This document shows positions 10,689 to 20,784 of a stretch of 64,000 bases of DNA, in pieces. The notes under the pieces were generated by a model. That model made no database searches. It saw only the letters and a list, made by a program, of their open reading frames with translations, and had not been told where the DNA came from. Source of the DNA: Eutypella sp. D-1 (taxonomy: Eukaryota > Ascomycota > Sordariomycetes > Xylariales > Diatrypaceae); contig JAJTTP010000004.1 in the NCBI GenBank assembly GCA_023313575.1, positions 2,480,001 to 2,544,000 of the forward strand, given 5' to 3'. The position numbers and the translations under genes are program-made. Each line of letters begins with the position of its first letter. Within the stretch, counting starts at the first letter, position 1.

Positions 10689-11511
10689 TCAAACATTCCA
10701 TAGCTTTTTTAATGCCTTAAGCGGGGGGGTGCCACTCGATATAATGCTACTCTGGCTGCTGCTGTTAAGCGCCATGTTCTCCGAGATACGTGCTGTAGTT
10801 GGTGACTTGGTCTGGTTATAGCCAAATATCGCGTTGACCTGTCTTGACGCATTCTCTGCAACATTTCCTTCAATCACCAGGTCCCTCTCTAAAGCTTCTT
10901 TTAGAGACTCCCATTTCGTTAATTGTTCCTGGGTGTCGTGCTGCGACCTATTCCCTTCGCTTTGTGGCTCAATGATCAAATTTTCGTCTTGACGCTCTGC
11001 TCTTTCTAGTCTCATGCCGCGCTCAAGCTCCGCAATGATGGATACGGTAGCTACATGAAGTCGTAATGATAATTCTTGGTTAGCTATCACCATCCGTGTT
11101 AAGATTCCACGTAATCTCTCATCGTCCCTTCCTCGACAATGTAAAGCATGTAGTCCTTGACGTAGTGGGCTTCGCCTTTGCCATTCAATCATGCCTTCTA
11201 ACACGTCTTCGAGGTCTATCATGATAGATCGAATGACACTGAGGTGAGGCTTGATTCCATCGATACGAAGTCTCGGCTGGTTTTCAATCTGTTTCACAGT
11301 ATTTTGCAAACTGAACAATTGTGCCTTCACCTCCCTGATCACCTTGGGGGCATCCCGCACACTTTGTCGGGATAGATCGATCTCCTGCCAGAGAGCTATA
11401 GCGGACCCGATCAGCTGGCTGATGGTTGCAATGGCGCTAAAGGGATCCTACCCGTGCAAACAGGTTACTTAACACAGTTCGATAGACCGGGGGGTATCTG
11501 GTACTCACCAT
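10689..11511 (-). CDS. Fungal NLR-N-terminal-type helical protein with two C-terminal HRAM motifs
   Basis: Two exons: 11511-11509 (the ATG alone) and 11447-10689, across a 61-bp intron (11448-11508, GTGAGT donor, GGTAG acceptor). The product has 253 residues. After the intron the protein reads D-P-F-S-A-I-A-T-I-S-Q-L-I-G, the opening typical of fungal NLR N-terminal (HeLo/SesA-like) helical domains. Amphipathic helices continue to about residue 150. The C-terminus carries two motif copies in exact 29-residue register: I193/I222, N196/N225, A198/A227, N200/N229, S202/S231 and Q204/Q233. A short basic, Trp-containing tail ends the protein. The ATG-only first exon is shared with the gene at 1030-1867, which argues for common descent even though the rest has diverged. 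Inferred role: cell-death effector activated by an NLR carrying the same motif. Confidence 0.72.
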
Positions 11512-14500
11512 TTAAACCTGACAGTGTGGTATTTTTAGCAGAAAGATTGATTGGTATATCGGTAGTTTTGATAAGGCTGCCGAATCGGGAACAGCCGGGC
11601 GTCCTGGTCGGACCTACTATCGCAACCACCAAATATTTAATCAAAAGGGGGGAAGGTGCTAGCAATATGTTCCGTCGTCAATTGAACGGAATTCAACTCA
11701 ACTATACTGTAGGGGGTTTATAGTATATGGTAACTAGGAGGCCAGAATCAAAGTTACCAGATAATAAAGTGAGCAGCGCAGTACCCGTGATTGCTTAAGT
11801 ACCAAAGCAGTTTGCGACATACATCTACTTTCGTATACGGCATAGCCGCTTTTTGTAGTGCCTCATATTCAATGGTGGTTGCCCTACCAACGGTAAAAGC
11901 CTCGCCACGCCATAAAAGAATGCAACGGTTTCACATTAGATACACGTATTCTTTAATATAAGTCTTACTATTATAACGCGACACACATGAAGCAACGGAG
12001 TCTCAATAGAGTTCTAAAGGACCCCAATACAAAATGATAATATATTCCCCCCAACAGAAGTTGGGGCCCATTAAGTTCACATTATTCGAATTGAGCCCAC
12101 AATATTTTTGGATGCATAATGCTAAAATACCCGTCGGTAATGCCCGAAGGCAGTGACAACGTGCATGGGGTCCATTAATTCTTGTAGAATCTTCCCTACA
12201 ACGATTGCGTTCATCGCCTCAAGCAGGTTCTAATATTTCATGCAAGAAAATTTGTAAGTCTGGTGCCACGTTTAACTATAGCTATGGCTGGCTGGCAGGA
12301 GCTGGAGAAAGTCGGCCTACCTACATTTTCGCGCTGAGCTACGATACGTCGCATTATTAACAAGGTACATCATTTAATTTTCGAGTAAGCCCTAGGGAAT
12401 GTCGGGGCAAAACGAAACATGCGCCCTTCTATTTAGATGCCGGCATCTAATTCCGCCTAAATTATAATATAGTGGTTGCATATATTCTCACAGGACCAAC
12501 GATCCACCGCGAAAAAAAAAACAAAAAGAACAAAAAAAAAACAATAATATCTACTCCGATTTACCCTCGAACGGTGAACACGAATGAGTCTGAATTTTTC
12601 TGTCTGCGACTTAGCACCGTGGCGAGATTCATTCAATGAGAGGCAGGGATTGTCTCTATTTTGGATGGGGTGGCAAGGTGGTTCGGTGGGTATGATTGCA
12701 GCTGTGGTGACAATGAAGATTCCCGATATGTATCAATATGCATTGTGGCAAGAAGTACCCAGCAGGCCATTGGGGGAGGGTAGGAATTGGGGAGCTGCAG
12801 GTGGGCAAGTTGTTGTCGGGGGGTGGTTGTATACTCCCGACAATGGTCTGAGACATGCTAGATTAATTGCCGGACAATATAATTATTCCCGAGGTCCTCT
12901 CTACTATCTGCAATCCAATGTATTGCAGTCAACCTCTTGCCCCATCTTCATCGGCTTTTTTAGCGCGATATTACCATGTTAAACACTGCTTGGACTAGAT
13001 AGAATGCACATCCATCCTGCGTCTTGAAATAATTGGCCAAATGCAAGCTACTGATTTATTATCGCAATATAATTATTATCGAAACCCCCTCCCACCTAAT
13101 AACGACATCCTCACCTGCAATAAAGCAGGGGGCCGAGTGCATGCTGATGCTGCGCAGGGGGGCGATGTAATGAGATATACTTTTGGGGCGCAGTGAATAA
13201 TAAACCTATACCGCCTGTGAGATCCAGCGTCGTAAAGGCAGTAGCGCCGTTCCTTACCCATGTAAACGTCTTTTTTTTTTTTTTTTTTAAAAAAGAAGAA
13301 AATCACATTATTCCCCGGAAGCATACCATGTTCTGGCCATTGAATCTGAGTAGGCCTATTTTCGTATGGAATATCCTGATGGTTTCTTGACCGACCCTCG
13401 AATGATATGTACCCAAGCGTCTTTGCTAAGGCTGACTCATTGAGATTGATTATTCCATTTAATTGAAGAGCTTCGCCTTCTGTCCAATTCCTTCACATTA
13501 TGGTAATTTGGGCTCCTGACTGTTCTTTGAGCTTCACATTCATTCCGCCATTCTTCAGCCCCTTCGCACCTGCATCCCACTCCGTGTTTTAGCTCTGATC
13601 TCTTTATTTGCACTCTACCGTTCTAGTATTCATATTGCGGCATCCTGAGCATTGATGATATGGACTATATTAAGTCCGGTACGTTTCTTTTTTTCTTACT
13701 TAATGTACATAAGTACGGATATGAATACAGTGCACTTTGTCTTTCTTCCTACCGATGATAGATGGCAGCATAGATTCTATAAGGCAGATTGATATCTACG
13801 CTTATAATCAATATAGCATTAATTGGCTTTTTCTTTTAACAAAAACTATATTATTCTACCGTAATGCGTCTATTATCCCTATCTTCCTGGAATCTTATAG
13901 ATCTCCTACAATTCCTAGACCCACAACGTGATGCACATATCATTTGTGGCCTATGGCTTGCCTATTTCAACCCCCCCGCGATTCCAGAAATGCATCACAT
14001 CTCGGATAATCTCGAGCTAAGGATCAATTACGAGGGCTCAATGGTGGTTTGCGTCCGCGCTTTCATTCATGTCCTGCTGATTAGATAGCCGTGGCTGTGC
14101 ATTGTCTTGGGAATCTCAGATTGCCAACTGCCTGGGTGCGGGCAGTAGCCAGCACAGTTCACTGTGATAGTTCGATCGGTCTCCATGGTGAAATAGACTG
14201 GGCAAAAAGCTGAGAGTTATTATTGAGCCGACGACCTCACAAACAGCACATCGAGCTTCAAATACTAAGAGAGTAGGATTTGGAGATGAGGGGCTGAGCG
14301 ACTCCACCACACCCTGCTCCACTGCCAGACTGCTAACCAGGAAGGCGAGCCTACCTAAGTGTTTATCTAACCTTCGACTGCTGTAGACCACTGGTCAACC
14401 GATGCGTTCGTAATGTTCACAATAGTGACAGGGGCGATCCTAACCACTGCAAAGGCGGTCATAGCCAGTGCCATTCTAGACCGTACCAAACCTAAAAGGC

Positions 14501-16256
14501 GCAACATTCCTTTGTGCACTAATATCTATAGACCTTAGCGTCGTTGACTGGCATCGTTAAAAGAAAGTGTGGCGCTCATTAGCATGTATTAGTGGCTATG
14601 CAATGATAGGGAGGATCGATCAATTAAACGATCGAGATAGGGGCTCACGATACGTAGTTACTTTCGAAAAATCTTTAAGGGGAAGCATTACGAGACTGGC
14701 ACCTAAAAACAATTGCCAGCTATTTACTGTGAGACTTTCAGTACAAAGTTGTGTACTATTCAGATTGAACGATTGTCTTCGGGAGTACTTAATCATATCA
14801 TTCAATATTGTCTAGCCCTACGTAGTACCTTTCTGCAATGCCCCGGGAGGCTCCATAAAGCCATTCCCTACGAATTAAAGCAAGGGGTGCGAAGCAAACA
14901 GTCGCTATAACTCAGCAAAGGATAACTGATTGCTAGTTACCTGGTATTGGCTGTATGGCCTTGATGGCCCCGGTGCCTCTGTATCTCCGGTCCCGAGAAA
15001 CCTTTGGTTGGACCAATGTAACGTGAGCGGAAACCTCCTGGAAAGTCAACTTCAGCGGTTTTAGCTACGTAGAGATTGATACAGTTCAGTTCTACTCCGG
15101 CGCTGCCTTTCCAACGGTTAGAACCTAGCCACTGTCTTAGGTGTACTTACCCCCTATACTGAGAACTGGAATAGAGTTTTTCTCGGCAGACTACGTTTCC
15201 CGGACTTCAGGGGTCACCCGCTCCGCAGGTTAGCTATGCTTAGTCCCTCTATCTCAGCTACCACGGTACTAATGTATATCAGATATGCCTTCACCCTTTC
15301 ATAAATACTCCGGGACGGCATTGAACCTTTCATTCTTCTATATGCATCATGCATACTCTCCGTACAACGTTTCAGTGAGCATCACGAATCAAGTCAGCCT
15401 GACGTCCTCGCCTAATACACCGGTCTTCCATGAACTACGACTATCGACAGTCCCGAATAGTGGATGCAGAAAAGCTACCACTTGGCGATGCTCCTAGTCG
15501 GCAGTGTTGGTCACAAAGATACATACAACCCAACGATTGAGCACCAATATTGATATCACACCACACAAGAGTCTAATGGAATGATCTATACAAGCAGTGA
15601 GACTGCTCTGGCATCACGAGTAGCCAACAAGGAAGGTATATCCAGTTCAGCGTGTGATTTTCTGCTGGGTCTGCATTACGCACAACCATCCAAGACAAGG
15701 ATGGCAGTGACAGTTCATCATGCAGGAGTATTAGCAAGCAACGGATGCTCATAGCCTTAAGCTACATGATCTCGGGATATGTCTCATTGGATACTTCCAT
15801 ACTCTGGTTGCTAGCTTGCAGGACGCCTTCGGACGCACGGATCGATATTTCGGTGAGTAGAGGATCACTACCCTGATTCTGCACTTGTGGGTGGCAGCCG
15901 TATGCATGACATGTTCGCATGAGCATGATCTGCTCCAAATGACATGGAATCTATTATTCGGCCCATGCAAGTGATGTAGAAGTGAGGCGGTCAGGATTAT
16001 TGCAAAGATTGAGAGTGATTTACAAGATGTACAAAGCATAGTTTGATGTTAATGGGGCATCCATGGGAAGGTAGACACTGTGTGAATCTGGCATGTGCTC
16101 CAGTGCTTTTATAAATAGAAGGCTCTACACTCTGATCATTCATCGAATCCACAACTTGAGCTTCCCTAAGCAATTTCACCGGTGCTTCGCTGTTTCTTAC
16201 TTCTTCGCTTTAAATTGCCGAGCTCAGACAAGTTCCACACTACTTATATAACTACA
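11512..16256. other. Gene-poor stretch with unassigned frames
   Basis: About 4.7 kb without a recognisable intact gene. It holds a 132-codon plus-strand frame at 12584-12982, A-rich and T-rich homopolymer tracts near 12511-12542 and 13271-13290, and the tentative spliced fragment at 14937-15192 listed separately. Scattered short protein-like frames between 13.7 and 16.0 kb may be decayed genes. Confidence 0.45.
14937..15192 (-). pseudogene. Tentative spliced coding fragment, unknown family
   Basis: On the minus strand an open frame ending at 15151 is followed by a GTAAGT donor, a TTCTAAC branch-like site and an AAAG acceptor (intron 15107-15150, 44 bp). The frame then continues in phase to a TAA at 14937-14939. 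The downstream exon codes about 56 residues with protein-like composition (G-G-S-A-G-V-E-L-N at its start, a Gly/His/Arg-rich end). No start codon can be fixed and no family is recognised, so this may be the 3' half of a broken gene. The splice signals are its main support. Confidence 0.22.
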
Positions 16257-18719
16257 ATGGGACAGGTCTATTCCAGATTTCATGCCATACTGGATTCTGC
16301 AAAAAAGGACAGCCATCCCCGCAGCCTCGACCGATCAGATGCGATGCAGCATCCAGATGCATCTCCGAAGTCCCCTTTACATACAAGTAACGGTTCAAAC
16401 AGACCGTGTGAACAGCAGTCCGACTTGGGGCTTACCGCTTCAGCGACAAAGAGATCGAGATTAGATGAACAGCCTCTCTCTGTGAATCACCGTCGTGGAT
16501 CGAGCACACCCTCAGAAACAGATCAAAGTCCAGTAAATCCCAATAATTACTGGAACTGTAAGCATCAGGTGAGCTTCATAATAATCTATGGTTAACCCAA
16601 AATAATTTGAACTCACTGTTTGCTTCAAGTCCCGGAAGTCTGAGCATGACCAAGACTCGCCAATCTCAACGAACTTCCCAGGCAACCAAGTCCGAGATCT
16701 TGAAACCGGAAATGTTGTCTTCGAGAAACGGATTGGTGAACAGAAACCGGCATTCAAGCTTCATTGTCCGCTTCTCATTGCTTTCCTGCGATATGCCGTA
16801 ACCTATGTCCTTCCGGGATCCCACAGCAAATGGAATCACTCCATGGTGACCCTAGTTGATGATGAGCAGTTCGACATCGTGTTTCATTACCTCCCCGAAA
16901 TCGAGGAGCTGAGGTCCAAAGAAACAGACAAAGATACCGTACGACATGTCAACCTTCTCCTGGAATCTGTGAAAGAAGCGGATCCAGCAACTTGGCAGAA
17001 AGCCAAAGAAATACAATCGGGAGAATGCAAAAGCATCTCTTTCAAAGACCTCTGGCTTCTGTACCGACCTGGATCCACCATTCTGAGGAAGGATAACGGC
17101 TCCTGGAGAGCCTACAAAGTTGACAGACTGGAGTCTGGCACTCATCTGAGTAAGGAGACCTGGAATGTCCACTGCATTTACCTTGACTTTGATAAAACAG
17201 GGAAATGGCTAGTACCTCACTGGGAAGTACTTGCTGTACCTTCGTACACTTCAGAGAGACCTGTTTCAACCTTGGAAATGATTCCAGAGCCGTACCTAAA
17301 CAATGCAAGTCAAATTCTCACGCAGTTGGTTGGTCACTCCAGTCAATACTGGAAGTATAGTGGGAGTGTACACTATCAAGAGTATGATGGCGATGAGTGG
17401 CCGAAGATGCCACACGAAGTAAGTAGCACTCGAGATGCGTCCTTCAGCTAGTGGCATACTTATACTCGCTAGGGCCCTGTGAAAGTCATTGTTGACTACG
17501 TGACGAGTAGCCAACATAAGGCAGACAAGGACTCTTCGCTACTCCCATATGACAGTGGCACGTGTTCTGTGTGTCTTGGGGAAGATGTCGGACTCGGCTC
17601 ATACCCTAAAGGGGCACCACATGATCCAGATATATGCCCACGGTATAAAGAGACAGACATACCCCAAGGCAACGGCGGTGATATGAAGATCTCGTCACCA
17701 TTCTGCCCACCCAGAGTTTGGGCATTCTCACTCAAATATAAAACCTGGAGGTTAGTCTTTCCGCGTGATCTAGCGGATGTCCGACCGAACAAGGAACCCT
17801 TTAAGCAGCTGTATGTCGAAAGACAGGAGAACCTCGAGCTTCTTGAATTCACCATTGCTGCCTACATGAACGAATATCAGGCAAATTGTAGCCTTGATAC
17901 GATGACAGGTAAAGGACATAGTCTCAATGTCCTTATCCATGGCAACACAGGCACAGGCAAAACTCTCACAGTCGGTAAGTATCATCTATTATATATCATA
18001 TCAATACTACTTTTACCGACGACTAGAGTCACTGATAATGTAAATAATTAGAGTGTCTTTCAGAAAAGCTTGGACTGGCACTCTACGTGGCAGATTGCGC
18101 CCATTTGGGTACCGAACCAGATATTTTTGAAGAGCGACTTCACGAAACCTTTATCCGAGGGGTCAACTGGGGGTCGATCATCCTTTTGGATGACGTTGAC
18201 GCTCTTATTTCCCAACGTTCTCGATGGGACATGAAGCGCAGTGCCCTGGTCTCTGTCCTCCTCCGACACCTTGAGTATTCAGAGGGGATTCACGTCATAG
18301 CCACTAGTTCTTCCGACCAGCTTGACACGGCCCTATTGTCAAGAGTTCATCTACCCTTAGGGCTTCATGATTTTGAGTTCCGCACCCAAAAGCGAATCTG
18401 GCTCAAATTCATTGGAGGTATCGAAGGTCCACGCGAGGAAGCCTATAAAAAGGACCTTGCATCGTTCATCGAGAACAGCCTAGAACTTCTCGATTCCGGG
18501 GCCTATAAGGAAATGAATGGCCGACAGATCAGGAACTGTGTTGATGCTTCATTGGCCCTGGCGCGCAGTAAAGAGTCACTTCTGCAGCCGATGCATATCG
18601 TTCAAATGCTTCGTCTAGGCAATGAATTTAGAGCGTTCCTAGAACAGCATCACAACGTGAGGGGGCAGTCTAACGGACGTGCCTTGAATCTACCCGTGGA
18701 GCTACAAAGACACCAGTAG
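16257..18719 (+). CDS. Fungal AAA+ ATPase with DUF7025-like N-terminal region, divergent active site
   Basis: Four exons: 16257-16568, 16630-17418, 17473-17974 and 18064-18719, giving 752 residues. Introns are 61, 54 and 89 bp with consensus GTGAGC or GTAAGT donors, and phases agree. Residues ~1-110 are hydrophilic and disordered. Residues ~140-470 resemble the DUF7025-type region that precedes AAA modules in fungal ATPases (F-K-D-L-W-L-L-Y-R-P-G, then F-S-L-K-Y-K-T-W). Walker A is intact, G524-N-T-G-T-G-K-T531. Walker B is L-L-D577-D578-V-D, with Asp where most AAA enzymes have the catalytic Glu. The sensor-1 stretch A-T-S-S-S (614-618) lacks the usual Asn. The S-R-V-H arginine-finger region is kept (R628), and a helical lid follows. 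ATP binding looks preserved, while hydrolysis may be slow or lost. It converges on the NLR-like gene at 19796-20784. Substrate is unknown. Confidence 0.85.
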
Positions 18720-18902
18720 GGGACAGTACCTGGCCGATGATGACGATGCTACGAATTTCATTTTCTACCATATATAACATTATCATTTAAGTGAAAAAGA
18801 TTAGCCTGCTTCTTGAGGCACACACGGTCTCCTTGTTTATTAGTCTCTCCATTTCTCATCAATTATTACATATTTTCAAGCATGGAAGCAGCTTGTTATA
18901 CC

Positions 18903-19517
18903 CAGGGGCGCAACTAACTGCACGGCACGGCACTGACGGTCCTGGTGCGTTGCAGTGCATCACATGCACGGCCACCTTCATTTTGGTGCAGTGCAGTGCG
19001 TTATATCTGCACTATCGCACTGCACTGGTGCGATAGTGCAAGTTGTGGGGTCGCCTGGGCAGAATGAAGCCTAAGATTGGTATCGTGATACAGATTTTTG
19101 GTGTTTTGCTGGTTTATACCACTGTAGCCACTATAGCCACCATTATAGCCCCTAACCAGGCATCACTGTAGCCATTAACCGGCCACTATAGCCACTAGCC
19201 GGCCATTATTATGGCCATTAACCAGCCACCACTATAGCCACTAACCAGCCACTGTAGCCACTAACCAGCCACCACTGTAGCCACTAACTAGCCACCTGTT
19301 AGTGATACCATATAAATATATAGGGAGCACTAACAGTGGGTCTAATGGCCTATTTTCGTGCGTTATATCTGCACGGCACGGGTTGCACTGGGGACCCCCA
19401 GTGCGTGCCGTGCGGTAGTGCGTTAAAAAAAAAAAGGCCCAGTGCGTGCCGTGCAGTTAAATGGTGCGCACTAACGGTGCGCACCACGGTGCGATAGTGC
19501 AGTTAGTTGCACCCCTG
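18903..19517. mobile_element. Non-autonomous hAT-type DNA transposon (615 bp)
   Basis: The element starts CAGGGGCGCAACTAAC and ends in the inverted complement (one mismatch over about 21 bp). It is flanked on both sides by the identical 8-bp GTTATACC (18895-18902 and 19518-19525). An 8-bp duplication with CAGGG-type ends is diagnostic of hAT elements. No transposase frame is present, so movement would need a transposase in trans. The subterminal regions are rich in GTGCAGTGC/GCACGGCAC units. The middle (about 19120-19300) is a minisatellite built on GCCACTAACCAGCCAC-like units. The clean duplication and GC-rich ends suggest a fairly recent insertion. Confidence 0.88.
19120..19300. repeat. Minisatellite inside the hAT element
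   Basis: Imperfect tandem units of the type GCCACTAACCAGCCAC and CACTATAGCCAC recur throughout this interval. Unit lengths vary and there are no unique spacers, so it is not a CRISPR array. Confidence 0.75.
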
Positions 19518-19525
19518 GTTATACC

Positions 19526-19795
19526 AGTTTCATTGTATGGATTAACAATCTGCAGGTTCTTCAACGCCATGCAACGATACTCTTCGAGCGCTTCTTTAGT
19601 TGTTCTCAACATGAAAGGGAGGTAACAGGCCTGCTTCCAAGTTCTACGCTTCAAGAAGACTATCGCTGTCATAACTGTGGTTGTACAAGGCCATAGTTCT
19701 AAATATAGCAACACATCAAGCATCTCATTATGACGAGGAGACGAGGCAGCCAATACCCAAATCGCTCTATATCCCAGACTTTAGTAATGCAACAA
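19526..19795 (-). pseudogene. Possible decayed 3' extension of the receptor gene
   Basis: Beyond the stop of the receptor a shifted minus-strand frame (start about 19753, running into the hAT end near 19517) has protein-like composition but no recognised repeat unit. It could be the ruined C-terminal part of a longer NLR interrupted by the hAT insertion, or simply 3' UTR. Confidence 0.25.
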
Positions 19796-20784
19796 CTAAA
19801 AACGTATTCCTGCTCGTCCGTCAGGAGGACTGTCCAGCTCAATGTCGATCAACCCCTTCCAAGTTTGCTTCAATTCTCTTGTCGCACCACGTGACCTGCT
19901 TGTTATCAATATTTTCGTAATAACCTTCGTTCTTTGAGATAAATGCTGCAGGTTATTTATGAAGCTGCGTTCGTCGGGATCAATTGCATCGATGTTGTCA
20001 AGCATGATCACTACATGCGGGGAACCTGAAGCCATAATGCCTCGTTCAAAGAGTTCCCAATGCTTCCCACCATTTCTGGATTGATCCCACTGTTTACACC
20101 CCTCGTGGCCGATGAAAACATGTGGGTAGTACTCGCGGAGTTGGGCAAGAAGGTTGTGTACCATAGTCTCCACCTGTCTGCCTTTTACCACATGGTAGCC
20201 GCAGAAATGTACCAGAAGAACCGGATCATACCCCAAAGATCCAATCAGCTCTAATGTCATATCTGTGGTCCAGTTGAAGCCGATGTCGTTGGATTCGTAC
20301 CGCCCAATGGACACGACTGCCGATTCCTTCGATCCAATCCATTTGCGAATATTTTCCCATTGATCTCTGCGGAGAACGTCAATGACAGAGCGGTATCCGT
20401 TTAGATAGTTGCGTAGGGAATCTTCCAGATCTTTTATAACGCAGGACGGCTCCAAGAAGCAATCGCTATCAAGGACACAGTCTTCTTGGCGTATCATGCG
20501 GCGGGACGGCTCGGTACTATCTCCACATGCTTCTTGTATACCAAGACACCCCTCTATGCTTTCGAAGTAACGTGATGCTGCATACTTTGTCAGAAGTTCA
20601 CTTCAATCATTAGTTTCCAATGAATAATATGAATACCTTCGTCTTTCAGTCCTTTATTCTCCGACGTTCTGAAACAGCCTGCAACGAAAATTTTCACTGA
20701 GACTTTGTTGTTGATATTGTATTGTGTAGATAAGCTAGAGACACTGTTGCCACTGATAGAGTTTGAAGTCGTTCTAGAACCCAT
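19796..20784 (-). CDS. STAND/NACHT-like receptor with one N-terminal HRAM motif (short form)
   Basis: Two exons: 20784-20637 and 20577-19796, joined across a 59-bp intron (20578-20636, GTATTC donor, ACTAAT/CTGAC branch candidates, GCAG acceptor), giving 309 residues. The start is a true ATG at 20784. Residues 10-21 hold a single motif copy, I10-N13-V15-Q21, in the same register as the double copies of the four small effectors nearby. The rest resembles fungal STAND cores: W-x-N-I-R-K-W-I, a V-L-L-V-H-F-C-G-Y strand, a W-E-L-F helix, a Walker-B-like V-V-I-M-L-D-N-I-D and K-I-L-I-T-S-R-S-R-G. I see no GxxGxGK P-loop and no C-terminal WD, ankyrin or TPR repeats before the stop. It may be a naturally short receptor or a truncated one. 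Inferred role: trigger that templates amyloid folding of the effectors. Confidence 0.72.

Larger units (their letters stand above)
18895..19525. repeat. 8-bp target-site duplication flanking the hAT element
   Basis: GTTATACC is present at 18895-18902 and again at 19518-19525, immediately outside the inverted termini. Confidence 0.88.

Noticed and set aside
12584..12982. 132-codon plus-strand frame with some protein-like composition
   Set aside because: No family recognised and the minus strand is similarly open in places; not enough to call a gene.
16556..16630. Upstream GTAAGC donor in the AAA ATPase gene
   Set aside because: Joining from there gives an immediate stop; the GTGAGC donor at 16569 keeps the frame.
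19120..19300. CRISPR-like regular repeats
   Set aside because: Units are imperfect and abut each other without unique spacers, the sequence is eukaryotic, and it lies inside a hAT element.
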